Source of the DNA: Saprospiraceae bacterium
GTDB taxonomy: Bacteria > Bacteroidota > Bacteroidia > Chitinophagales > Saprospiraceae
Assembly: GCA_007125435.1 (NCBI GenBank)
Contig: SLDF01000326.1
Span: 1-6,089, forward strand
Direction: 5' to 3'
DNA length: 6,089 bases
Positions within the stretch are counted from its first letter, which is position 1. Each line of letters starts with the position of its first letter. Below the pieces are notes generated by a model that saw nothing but the letters and a program-made list of their open reading frames with translations, was not told where the DNA came from and made no database searches. Positions 1 to 5,802 of this stretch are shown piece after piece. Both the position numbers and the translations under genes were made by a program.

Positions 1-28
1 ACAAGCTGCAAGTTACAAGCTGCTAGTT
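1..28. repeat. 14-bp tandem repeat, two copies at the window edge
   Basis: Two adjacent 14-bp units, acaagctgcaagtt (1-14) and acaagctgctagtt (15-28), differ at one position. The first copy touches the window edge, so the array may continue to the left. It is non-coding. Confidence 0.8.
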
Positions 29-41
29 AGATGTATTATGT

Positions 42-149
42 TTACGTCTGCGTTCGGCATTCGCCTCACTTCGGCTGTTTATACAAACGATCGGCTATCG
101 CCTCCGTTTGCTGTTTACGCTGCGTGGACTTTGTCCACTCCGCTGTTTA
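42..149. repeat. GC-rich block with a three-fold gctgttta motif and nested inverted repeats
   Basis: The octamer gctgttta occurs at 74-81, 110-117 and 142-149, spacing the block into units of 36 and 32 bases. Each interval contains an inverted repeat. The first has caaacg (84-89) pairing with cgtttg (105-110), with a competing inner cgat/atcg pair (88-91 and 97-100). The second has gtggac (124-129) pairing with gtccac (133-138) across a 3-base loop. The surrounding sequence is much more AT-rich. This looks like a structured dispersed repeat. It is not a CRISPR array, since the repeated part is only 8 bases long and the intervals are themselves palindromic. Confidence 0.6.
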
Positions 150-270
150 TGCTTGAAGTAGATTGTGAGCTTTCAAGTTTTATTGATATTTCGGTCGAGT
201 TGTTTTGTCACGAGTTTTGCTTCTTTCAGCGCAAAAATAGCGCCAAAACATTTGGTAATAATCCACATAA

Positions 271-325
271 CCCAGGGCTGACGCCCTGCGCTATTAATAT
301 GTCGCCTCTCTGAGGCTTGGATCCA
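271..325. repeat. Double-hairpin repeat element
   Basis: Two compact inverted repeats lie close together. cagggc (273-278) pairs with gccctg (283-288) around a 4-base loop, and gcctc (304-308) pairs with gaggc (312-316) around a 3-base loop. The palindrome tggatcca (318-325) follows. This arrangement resembles the short hairpin repeats dispersed through intergenic DNA of many Bacteroidota; that resemblance is from memory and was not searched. Neither hairpin has a following T-run on either strand, so a terminator role is unlikely. Confidence 0.55.
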
Positions 326-353
326 GCTTTGATATGGAATCTAGGGAGTCTAT

Positions 354-408
354 TCAAACAATTAATCGCTACATCTCAGCCCCTAAGCTTCTATGCTCCT
401 AAGCTCCC
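354..408. repeat. Degenerate direct repeat, copy A
   Basis: This copy runs from tcaaacaattaatcgctaca to the segment gcttctatgctcctaagctcc. It matches copy B at 623-676 over its whole length, apart from several substitutions and a roughly 5-base indel in the middle (the cccta before gcttctatgctcc). The two copies are 269 bases apart, start to start. Confidence 0.7.
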
Positions 409-409
409 T

Positions 410-440
410 CAGACCTTCAGACCTTGGACTTTCAGACTTT
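410..440. repeat. Short cagacytt repeats
   Basis: The octamer cagacctt occurs back to back at 410-417 and 418-425, and again as cagacttt at 433-440, with a partial unit (ggactt) between. It is low-complexity DNA of the kind produced by slippage and continues directly from direct repeat copy A. Confidence 0.6.
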
Positions 441-466
441 TCGACATTTGACTCTTTTTATCTTTT

Positions 467-508
467 CTTTTGCCTTGGTTCTTTTACCTTTTGCCTTGGC
501 TCTTTTAA
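467..508. repeat. 21-bp tandem repeat, two copies
   Basis: Two adjacent 21-base units, 467-487 and 488-508, share 19 of 21 positions around the core cttttgccttgg. They lie in a pyrimidine-rich tract with no coding signal. Confidence 0.8.
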
Positions 509-622
509 AATGCAAATACATCACCTAAAAACGATTTTTATCTTTATCTCCATAAGCCACATTGGACAATTAACCTTCAGAAAAAAACACCTTAGAATAT
601 CTTCTTCGATACAAAAAATATA

Positions 623-676
623 TCAAATAATTAATGGCTACACCTGGGCTTCTATGCTCCTGAGCTCCTATGCTCC
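623..676. repeat. Degenerate direct repeat, copy B
   Basis: This is the second copy of the element at 354-408. It keeps tcaaataattaatggctaca at its left and gcttctatgctcctgagctcc towards its right, then adds one further ctcctatgctcc unit. The flanks of the two copies are unrelated, so the repeated unit has fairly definite borders. Confidence 0.7.
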
Positions 677-714
677 TTTAAACCTTTGTCATTCCCAACT
701 GCATTGCATCAGCG

Positions 715-809
715 CTGTGGAGTGGGTGGCGAAGCGAATGCGGAGCCAGACTCGATGTAGCCTTAGCGAAATCGAGGCCGAGCGAATAGCGAGCCCCGGA
801 ACATAGCGA
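715..809. repeat. GC-rich island with five AGCGA motifs
   Basis: The pentamer AGCGA occurs on the plus strand at 733-737, 765-769, 781-785, 788-792 and 805-809. The arms ctcgat (751-756) and atcgag (771-776) form an inverted repeat. The island is clearly richer in GC than the DNA on either side and runs directly into the 18-bp inverted repeat at 809-859. The two together may be one element. I cannot assign a function. Confidence 0.5.
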
Positions 810-859
810 CCTCCTATCCATCCTCTCGCCAATATCTTGTAAGAGGATCGATAGGAGGT
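809..859. repeat. 18-bp inverted repeat (long stem-loop)
   Basis: Arm 809-826 is complementary to arm 842-859 at 17 of 18 positions; the only mismatch is c819 against c849. The loop is 15 bases (827-841). The stem lies about 135 bases beyond the M23 stop codon, so it could fold in a long M23 transcript and protect its 3' end. There is no U-run after the stem on either strand, which argues against classical intrinsic termination. A remnant of a small mobile or dispersed repeat is equally possible. Confidence 0.75.
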
Positions 860-994
860 GATGCCCAAAGCAAAAAAATTGAAATACACCCACCATTTAC
901 TTACATAAAAAACCATAAGACCTTTTAAATCAGACTTTAAGAAAGTATAAAACGAACGGTCAGTCTTACATCAAAATAACGCTGAGTATAGACT

Positions 995-2722
995 TTACTT
1001 GCTATAATCACCTTCCCACAGAGTAATATTGGAGAAGTGATCAGTGGCTTTGATAGTTAATGTGTTTTGTCCCGGAGGCAGGTCTTTGGTCTGAATGACC
1101 AACAACTCGCTGACGGGATTATAAGTGGCATTAACCCACAGCCCATTGGCATAAGCTTCGATGAGGAGACTTTGATGACCAATACCTGAGGAAATATTGT
1201 CACCTATCTTGAATCTATAATCTCTGTATCCATTAGCATGCCTGCCAAATCTCGTTGCCTTTATCGCAGGCGGTACAGTATCTATCATGATGCAGTAATC
1301 GGCTAATGCCGACACCTTACCAACATAGTCATTGCCCTTCCACTCTCCGACATGGGCCTTTATCCTGTCTTTTGTCACCTCCGCGATAAAAGCGTTTCCT
1401 CTCAGTTCTTCTTCCATAGATAAGTCTTCAAATGTCAACTCAATAGGTTGGTGAATGGGAAGATAGTGATCATTCAACATCACAAGCGAGGACCAATCAC
1501 CATGCTTATGGCTGTCATTAACTTGATATGAAAAATCCGTATTGCTATACAAACTACCTCGAGGGAAGAGGATGGATATGGAAGCACTGTCATCTTTTAT
1601 ATGGTTGTCTTCATCGTATTTCAATGTATAAAAATCTCCTTTGGGGTAAGTATATCTGGCGGTATCGTCACTTCTTTTGACATAGAACTCCAGTGATGAC
1701 TCATTTTGATTAAAATCATAGGCCAATATTCTGACCTTCTGTGCAATATCGTCGGTTAATAATATCAGGCCATCGTTCTTAATAAAAGGATACAAAGGCA
1801 TAGGGTTTCCGGGTAGACGATGCAGTCGATGCACCCATTGACCATATTTGCGCAGGTGCTTATAGTCCAGGTGAGCATTGAGGGCTCTGGTCTGTTCTCT
1901 TGGAAAAGAGTCCATCTGATAGCTGTATACCAGATAGTCGTCTACATACATTTCCAGACGGTATATACCGTTTCTATGGTGAAGGCCATCTGACTTATCT
2001 ATAGTATGTAATGAGACAGCTGCTCTATCGGCAGGCACTTCTATTGTATCTCTATACAATTGGTGACTTCCTTTATATCGTTTGATATTATATTTATTTG
2101 TCCATACTTCCCTCCTTTCATGATCCAGACCGTACATCCTTATATAATGCATTTCAGGTGGTACTGAATCAGTATAGGTATATCCAAACAGAAGAGGGTT
2201 CAATACCCAGTTGGTAGAGGTTCGTTTGATCTCAAAATGCAGATGTGGACCAAGAGAATAACCTGTGTTCCCCATCTGACCGATCGCCTGACCTTTATAT
2301 ACAGGAAAAACATCCGGAGACAAATGAAAGTCAATAATATAAGACTGCTCCTGAAGCTGAAGCTGTTGAATCAAACTTTGGATGTCTCTATCAAACCGTT
2401 GCATGTGTGCATACACTGATGTGAGGTCCAATTCAGGATGGTCAATCATCAAAGCATTACCATACCCTGAAGGGTGGATCATGATACGAGAGACATATCC
2501 ATCAGCAATACTGAATAATGAATCACCGGATCGACCATACTGAGACTTCACATCGATACCTGCATGAAAGTGATTCCTCCTAAGTTCACCAAATGTACCG
2601 GAAAGGTACATTTGTCTATTGACCGGAGATAAGAGATCTGTGCTCAGATCATCTGATTGTGCTATCAGAGAAAAAGAAATATCAAATAAAACTATACAAA
2701 CCAGCAGTACTCTTGCCATCAT
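995..2722 (-). CDS. Secreted M23 (LytM-type) family metallopeptidase
   Basis: This is a 575-residue exported zinc peptidase, expected to cut peptidoglycan cross-links in the periplasm. Residues 1-21 form a signal peptide with probable cleavage between A21 and Q22. The M23 domain covers about residues 38-178. It contains HFHAGID (51-57), giving zinc ligands H53 and D57, the YAHM histidine H106, and HLHFE (160-164), giving H160 and the third zinc ligand H162. The characteristic GNTGYSLGPHLHFE run is intact, so the enzyme should be active. Residues 180-480 are largely beta-type with no domain I can name. Residues 481-575, starting DTVPP and containing LPPGQNTLTIKATD, look like an Ig-like domain that may bind the substrate or a partner. 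Two adjacent ATGs open the frame (2722 and 2719), with an in-frame TAA three codons upstream. There is no Shine-Dalgarno sequence. The gene lies 98 bases after the lipoprotein gene and may share its transcript. Family and activity are secure; the biological role is not. Confidence 0.92.
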   Translation of the reverse strand: MMARVLLVCIVLFDISFSLIAQSDDLSTDLLSPVNRQMYLSGTFGELRRNHFHAGIDVKSQYGRSGDSLFSIADGYVSRIMIHPSGYGNALMIDHPELDLTSVYAHMQRFDRDIQSLIQQLQLQEQSYIIDFHLSPDVFPVYKGQAIGQMGNTGYSLGPHLHFEIKRTSTNWVLNPLLFGYTYTDSVPPEMHYIRMYGLDHERREVWTNKYNIKRYKGSHQLYRDTIEVPADRAAVSLHTIDKSDGLHHRNGIYRLEMYVDDYLVYSYQMDSFPREQTRALNAHLDYKHLRKYGQWVHRLHRLPGNPMPLYPFIKNDGLILLTDDIAQKVRILAYDFNQNESSLEFYVKRSDDTARYTYPKGDFYTLKYDEDNHIKDDSASISILFPRGSLYSNTDFSYQVNDSHKHGDWSSLVMLNDHYLPIHQPIELTFEDLSMEEELRGNAFIAEVTKDRIKAHVGEWKGNDYVGKVSALADYCIMIDTVPPAIKATRFGRHANGYRDYRFKIGDNISSGIGHQSLLIEAYANGLWVNATYNPVSELLVIQTKDLPPGQNTLTIKATDHFSNITLWEGDYSK

Positions 2723-2732
2723 TAACGATTAA

Positions 2733-2745
2733 GCGGTAAGACCGC
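2733..2745 (-). promoter_or_regulatory. Small GC-rich hairpin just upstream of the M23 start
   Basis: gcggt (2733-2737) and accgc (2741-2745) form a 5-bp stem with a 3-base loop. It ends 10 bases before the M23 ATG, in an otherwise AT-rich leader. It could affect ribosome access or mark the end of the lipoprotein transcript, but no U-run follows on the minus strand. It is short enough to be chance. Confidence 0.3.
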
Positions 2746-2820
2746 ATGTTTTAAATGTGACGATTGTTATCAGTGTAATGCAGGTAATTAAATAGTATTA
2801 ATGGATGATCAAGTCAGGAA

Positions 2821-3204
2821 TTATTGACTCTGGGTTCTTTTGATGGACTTACTTTGTCTACGAATTCTCTGGTAAGCCTTGTAGTCTAAAAATCGTTCCT
2901 TTTGCTCCTTATCAAGTATAGCGTAAATCTTGTTATCATATTCAATATTGATTTGTTCAAAAACTTCAGCTCTTGTCGAATCTTTAAGGTCCATATTTTC
3001 TAGATGCCTCTCTGCACTTTTTAATTCGATTTCTTCCCACTTTTTCTTTTGTTGTTCTGTAAGATCAAGATAGTCCTTTAGGTCAATCTTTTCAGATATA
3101 TCAAGACTAGTTGTCTCAGGAACAGGAAGTCTTTCGTAAGTTTTGTCTGTATTACAGGCTACTGCTAAAACTGAGATAAGCCCAACAATTATAATCAATC
3201 GCAT
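2821..3204 (-). CDS. Small lipoprotein with LTxxQ-like (Spy/CpxP-type) motifs
   Basis: This is a 127-residue protein with a lipoprotein signal: a hydrophobic stretch at residues 3-16 ends in AVAC, giving C17 as the lipidated cysteine, followed by NTDK. The mature part is charged and predicted largely helical. Two motifs resemble the LTxxQ repeats of Spy/CpxP periplasmic stress proteins: LTEQQ (48-52), followed by KKKWEEI, and LDKEQ (97-101), followed by KERFLDYK. They are about 50 residues apart, as in that family, and suggest a helical hairpin that senses or chaperones envelope proteins. The second motif lacks the threonine, so membership is likely but not certain. The C-terminus is strongly basic (RIRRQSKSIKR). 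The start is the ATG at 3204, preceded by an A-rich leader of Bacteroidota type. The gene has its own candidate promoter and precedes the M23 peptidase gene on the same strand, fitting an envelope role. Confidence 0.8.
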   Translation of the reverse strand: MRLIIIVGLISVLAVACNTDKTYERLPVPETTSLDISEKIDLKDYLDLTEQQKKKWEEIELKSAERHLENMDLKDSTRAEVFEQINIEYDNKIYAILDKEQKERFLDYKAYQRIRRQSKSIKRTQSQ

Positions 3205-3237
3205 TTGTTATTTCTTTTATGGTTATCGAAGTATTAT

Positions 3238-3271
3238 GATCGGTTAATTTAGACATCTATAACAACCGATC
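3238..3271 (-). promoter_or_regulatory. Inverted repeat in the lipoprotein leader
   Basis: The arms gatcggtt (3238-3245) and aaccgatc (3264-3271) match perfectly over 8 bp around an 18-base gap. They lie between the candidate promoter and the ATG at 3204. The inverted repeat could be a leader stem-loop or a pair of half-sites for a dimeric regulator. It has no T-tract on the minus strand, so it is not a good terminator for meaB. Confidence 0.5.
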
Positions 3272-3284
3272 TTTTATCAGCGTG

Positions 3285-3315
3285 CAAAAATAGCAGTATT
3301 TTATACAATTATAAA
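3285..3315 (-). promoter_or_regulatory. Candidate Bacteroidota-type promoter of the lipoprotein gene
   Basis: On the minus strand, TATTTTTG (3292-3285) fits the Bacteroidota -7 consensus TAnnTTTG exactly. A TTTA (3315-3312) sits 19 bases upstream, where a -33 TTTG is expected, and matches 3 of 4 positions. Transcription would start near 3278-3281 and give a leader of about 75 bases. The consensus is short and the region AT-rich, so chance cannot be excluded. Confidence 0.45.
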
Positions 3316-3342
3316 GAGAGCATTGAAATTATTCTTGAAGAG

Positions 3343-3353
3343 TGACCTGGTCA
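3343..3353. promoter_or_regulatory. Small dyad TGACC-T-GGTCA upstream of the lipoprotein promoter
   Basis: This is a perfect 11-base dyad with a single central base. Its centre lies about 65-70 bases upstream of the predicted lipoprotein transcription start. That suits an activator site, though the symmetry is short. It lies between the meaB stop codon and the promoter. I do not recognise it as the site of a specific regulator. Confidence 0.25.
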
Positions 3354-3383
3354 TACAGATGGTTAACTCATCTTGATTATCCA

Positions 3384-4370
3384 CTAGCTGTTTTTATCCA
3401 GTAGCGACTGCATGAGTTCATCGACAGCATCGAAAGCATTGGTACGCCCCTGTGCGACTTCATTTAGTAGTCTCTTATACTTTTGAGCAACACCGTCAAT
3501 TGAGAAGAAATGGTCTTTCAATGCATCAGACAAGCCCGACTCAAACCAATACTGACTCTGATGTTGTCTACGCTTGCCTATGGCGGTACTAAAATCCATA
3601 AAGTAGTGGTCTAAAGTAGCAATCACTTTATCCAGACCGTCACCGGTGAGCCCTGAGCATTTTTTGACAGGAACCGTCCATTGATCTTCACGCGCCCTCA
3701 GTAAGTGAACAGCAGAGCTATAGAAGCCAACTGTCTTATGAGCCACATCTATTTGATCCCCATCTGCTTTATTTATTAGGATGAGGTCTGCTATTTCTAC
3801 AATCCCTTTCTTGATGCCTTGTAGGTCGTCACCCGCACCAGGTAGTAAAAGCAAAATAAAAAAGTCAACCAAATGCCTTACAGTGATTTCACTTTGCCCC
3901 ACTCCTACTGTCTCTATGATGGTATAGTCAAATCCGGCAGCTTCGCATAAGAGCATACTTTCCCTTGTGCGGCGGGCGATACCTCCAAGTGTCTCTCCTG
4001 CAGGTGATGGGCGTATGAATACATTGGCGTGTCGGCTGAGCTCTTGCATCCTTGTCTTATCTCCAAGGATACTGCCTTTTGTCACCTGGCTACTGGGATC
4101 TATGGCCAATATGGCTAACTGTTGATCGTTCTCCACTATCATCTTACCGAGGTGTTCGATAAATGTCGACTTACCGACACCGGGCGATCCACTGATGCCC
4201 ACTCTTCTGGATTTACCGGTATGGGGCATGCACCTCTTTAGCAAAGCAGAAGCCAATATTTGGTGCTCCTTCTTTTTGCTTTCGACCAAAGTAATCGCCC
4301 TGCTCAGCCTGGCTCTGTCCCCTGATATTATACCTTTGTACAGGTCATCTATGTCATATTGCTTTGCCAT
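3384..4370 (-). CDS. meaB: Methylmalonyl-CoA mutase G-protein chaperone MeaB
   Basis: MeaB is a GTPase of the SIMIBI (G3E) class. It loads and protects the adenosylcobalamin cofactor of methylmalonyl-CoA mutase. The protein is 328 residues long, as is usual for the MeaB/ArgK family. Counting from the chosen start, the motifs are: Walker A GSPGVGKST (61-69), DPSS (91-94), the family signature ETVGVGQSE (153-161), and NKAD (200-203), the guanine-specificity motif. A helical C-terminal region of the kind that mediates dimerisation follows. I choose the ATG at 4370, which follows the mutA stop by 4 bases (TGATCCTATG). A longer frame would begin at a TTG at 4400 and overlap mutA by 26 bases, adding only 10 unconserved-looking residues. 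The tight spacing implies translational coupling with mutA. Domain and motif evidence is strong. The old name ArgK (arginine transport kinase) is misleading for this family. Confidence 0.95.
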   Translation of the reverse strand: MAKQYDIDDLYKGIISGDRARLSRAITLVESKKKEHQILASALLKRCMPHTGKSRRVGISGSPGVGKSTFIEHLGKMIVENDQQLAILAIDPSSQVTKGSILGDKTRMQELSRHANVFIRPSPAGETLGGIARRTRESMLLCEAAGFDYTIIETVGVGQSEITVRHLVDFFILLLLPGAGDDLQGIKKGIVEIADLILINKADGDQIDVAHKTVGFYSSAVHLLRAREDQWTVPVKKCSGLTGDGLDKVIATLDHYFMDFSTAIGKRRQHQSQYWFESGLSDALKDHFFSIDGVAQKYKRLLNEVAQGRTNAFDAVDELMQSLLDKNS

Positions 4371-4374
4371 AGGA

Positions 4375-5523
4375 TCAACCGTTGAGAGGTTTTCCTTCAA
4401 AATATGGGCTGTCCTTATTGATTTTTTTGAAAGTAGACCACATTGCTTCTGCTATCTGCGTTGTTGCTGACTCTATATAATAGCTCCCTGACAGAGGGTC
4501 TATCACCTGTCCCAGAAAGCTTTCCATTCGCATCAAATGATGAACATTTCGAGCGGTTCTTCTGTCAAAAGAAGACTCTCCCAGACTACCAGGAATTGTG
4601 GTAATCCTATCCGCTCCACCTAGAGCCATCGCCCATGAAATCAAAGACCCTGAAATCCTATTGTAATTGGCATCATCGGTATAAATAGAAGAATCCGTGT
4701 ATGCGTCGATAAAGACACTTCCGGTATATGAAGAGTCATACTCGCGGACTAGATTATTCAGGCAGCATCTCAGAGCTCGTAATGCTGCAATTTCAAATAA
4801 TAAATTGTGTCCGCAGCGAACAGTGACATGAAGGGTTCGCACTATCCTGTCTACCGGATGACGACTCTCTAATAAGAATTCTATAGCCGCATTTGCAGCT
4901 GCAAGGACGTTAGCGCCATAAATGATGTCATCATCTCTTTTCTCTACTTCCGGAGCAATATGAATAACCCTGTGCGGTCCCATTTGGCCTTCAGAAATGA
5001 CGCCATTCACCTCAAAGAGTAGCTCAGGCAAGTCTCTATCAGCTACAATGGGAAAAAGATAAGCTCCTTTTACCATCTGCTCTCCGGTAGACAACTTTCT
5101 GGTGTACTTTATGATGTCTATCAGTAGCTTAGGAGAATTAAGGTCCCAATGCAATTCGACATAGTCAGTAAATACACCACTAATTACTGTCTTCACCTTG
5201 CTCTTTTCGTCCTCTTTATCTAATTTGATCTTTGGTGATTCCAGACCGTATTGAAGTGCCGTCAGGATTTCACGGTTGACATCAGTTGGATCCATACCTT
5301 TGGTATCAAAACTTTCACCTATTAGCCATTCTCCATTCAAGGTATTCGGTAAAAAATGGGTTTTATAATCATCATCAGCGTGATAGCCCGGCTCTAGTTT
5401 TACCTTGTCGTGAATGTGCCAAACCAAATCTTCCCATGTCGCCCCTCGCAATTCCTTATTGACATACTGGCGCCATTCTTCTCCTGTTATCGAGTCAAAT
5501 ATTTTCAAATCAAAATCTTCCAT
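4375..5523 (-). CDS. mutA: Methylmalonyl-CoA mutase small (beta) subunit, short form
   Basis: This is the 382-residue small subunit of the heterodimeric adenosylcobalamin-dependent mutase that interconverts methylmalonyl-CoA and succinyl-CoA. The small subunit is not catalytic and supports MutB. The N-terminus is typical: EEWRQYVNKELRGATWEDLVW (15-35), the KLEPGYHADDD stretch (42-52), then NREILTALQYG (83-93). Later family signatures are LLFEIAALRALR (241-252), MALGGADRI (299-307), ARNVHHLMRMES (324-335), DPLSGSYYIES (342-352) and AEAMWSTFKKI (359-369). It stops about 13 residues after the last motif and has no cobalamin-binding domain. From memory, Bacteroidota small subunits are usually about 450 residues or more, so the middle barrel and the C-terminal tail are both short. 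The reading frame is intact, and I see no frameshift. The ATG at 5523 is preceded by AT-rich DNA. The adjacent meaB supports the assignment, but mutB is not in the window. Another acyl-CoA mutase partner role is possible. Confidence 0.9.
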   Translation of the reverse strand: MEDFDLKIFDSITGEEWRQYVNKELRGATWEDLVWHIHDKVKLEPGYHADDDYKTHFLPNTLNGEWLIGESFDTKGMDPTDVNREILTALQYGLESPKIKLDKEDEKSKVKTVISGVFTDYVELHWDLNSPKLLIDIIKYTRKLSTGEQMVKGAYLFPIVADRDLPELLFEVNGVISEGQMGPHRVIHIAPEVEKRDDDIIYGANVLAAANAAIEFLLESRHPVDRIVRTLHVTVRCGHNLLFEIAALRALRCCLNNLVREYDSSYTGSVFIDAYTDSSIYTDDANYNRISGSLISWAMALGGADRITTIPGSLGESSFDRRTARNVHHLMRMESFLGQVIDPLSGSYYIESATTQIAEAMWSTFKKINKDSPYFEGKPLNG

Positions 5524-5646
5524 ATTGTAATATTGATTGCCGATAATCCTTTTATAATCTTTTCTGGTAATTTAACCTAATAGATATGATGTGATACCGG
5601 CTGATCTCAAAAACGTAAAGTTAGTGAATAGCTTTAATAATAGGCG

Positions 5647-5802
5647 TCATGAGACCGTGGTTTTACAAAGCACCCTAATTACCGGCTTTCCAGAGAGCTG
5701 ATACACCAAGCTACCATCTATATCGAAAATCTCATTGCCCTTTTGTCTAAGAAACTGATAAATACTGTCTTCAGAAAAGCGAAAAAACTCTATTCTTACC
5801 AA
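5647..5802 (-). CDS. Possible small protein of 51 residues, function unknown
   Basis: This open frame would start at a TTG (5802-5800) whose codon overlaps the end of the YihY-family gene by 7 bases (TTGGTAA), and it ends at TGA (5647-5649). An in-frame TAA lies three codons upstream of the TTG, so it cannot extend further. There is no ATG start. The product begins MVRIEFFRFSEDSIYQFLRQ and continues with KGNEIFDIDGSLVYQLSGKP and then VIRVLCKTTVS. The alternating hydrophobic pattern IFDIDGSLVYQLSGKPVIRV resembles short beta-hairpin repeats with a G-K-P-V turn, such as those of 4-fold beta flower proteins. That is a weak impression. Codon choice looks coding-like. It could be a real coupled small gene, the tail of a decayed gene, or chance, since an open run of this length is not rare. 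Confidence 0.35.
   Translation of the reverse strand: MVRIEFFRFSEDSIYQFLRQKGNEIFDIDGSLVYQLSGKPVIRVLCKTTVS

Larger units (their letters stand above)
1..994. other. Gene-free, repeat-rich intergenic region
   Basis: This stretch of almost 1 kb lies downstream of the M23 peptidase gene, and I find no convincing gene in it. Several frames stay open (38-313 and 393-806 on plus, 678-896 and 689-916 on minus). Their translations show no recognisable domain, and they cross hairpins and tandem repeats, as expected of non-coding repeats. It alternates between GC-rich blocks full of inverted repeats (about 42-149, 271-316, 715-860) and AT- or pyrimidine-rich low-complexity tracts (about 380-510, 510-640, 880-980). 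The individual repeats are listed separately. Stretches 150-270, 510-622 and 860-994 hold nothing I can name. No clear intrinsic terminator for the M23 gene is visible close to its stop. Confidence 0.75.

Noticed and set aside
74..149. Possible CRISPR array
   Set aside because: The repeated unit is only 8 bases, there are three copies, and the intervals are palindromic. No cas genes are present.
38..313. Open plus-strand frame of 91 codons
   Set aside because: It runs through the gctgttta block and the double hairpin, shows no domain, and its composition follows the repeats.
393..806. Open plus-strand frame of 137 codons
   Set aside because: It begins in low-complexity pyrimidine repeats and crosses both the 21-bp tandem repeat and direct repeat copy B. 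The translation is F/S/L-rich from the repeats, with no family signal.
809..859. Intrinsic terminator of the M23 gene
   Set aside because: The stem is strong but no U-run follows on the minus strand, and it lies about 135 bases beyond the stop.
678..916. Two overlapping open minus-strand frames downstream of the M23 gene
   Set aside because: Both cross the 18-bp inverted repeat and the AGCGA island in different frames. Two frames open at once points to repeat composition, not selection for protein.
4375..4440. Frameshift removing the end of MutA
   Set aside because: Reading the meaB frame upstream into mutA gives no MutA-like continuation, and the stop sits in a tight coupled junction with meaB, so the short end appears natural.
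4195..4470. Open plus-strand frame opposite meaB and mutA
   Set aside because: It is the antisense shadow of two well-supported genes. The same holds for 2237-2419 opposite the M23 gene and 5743-5940 opposite the YihY fragment.
5608..5621. TACGTTTTTG on the minus strand as a mutA promoter
   Set aside because: The TA and TTTG parts are 4 bases apart, not 2 as in the Bacteroidota -7 consensus, and no -33 element is evident.
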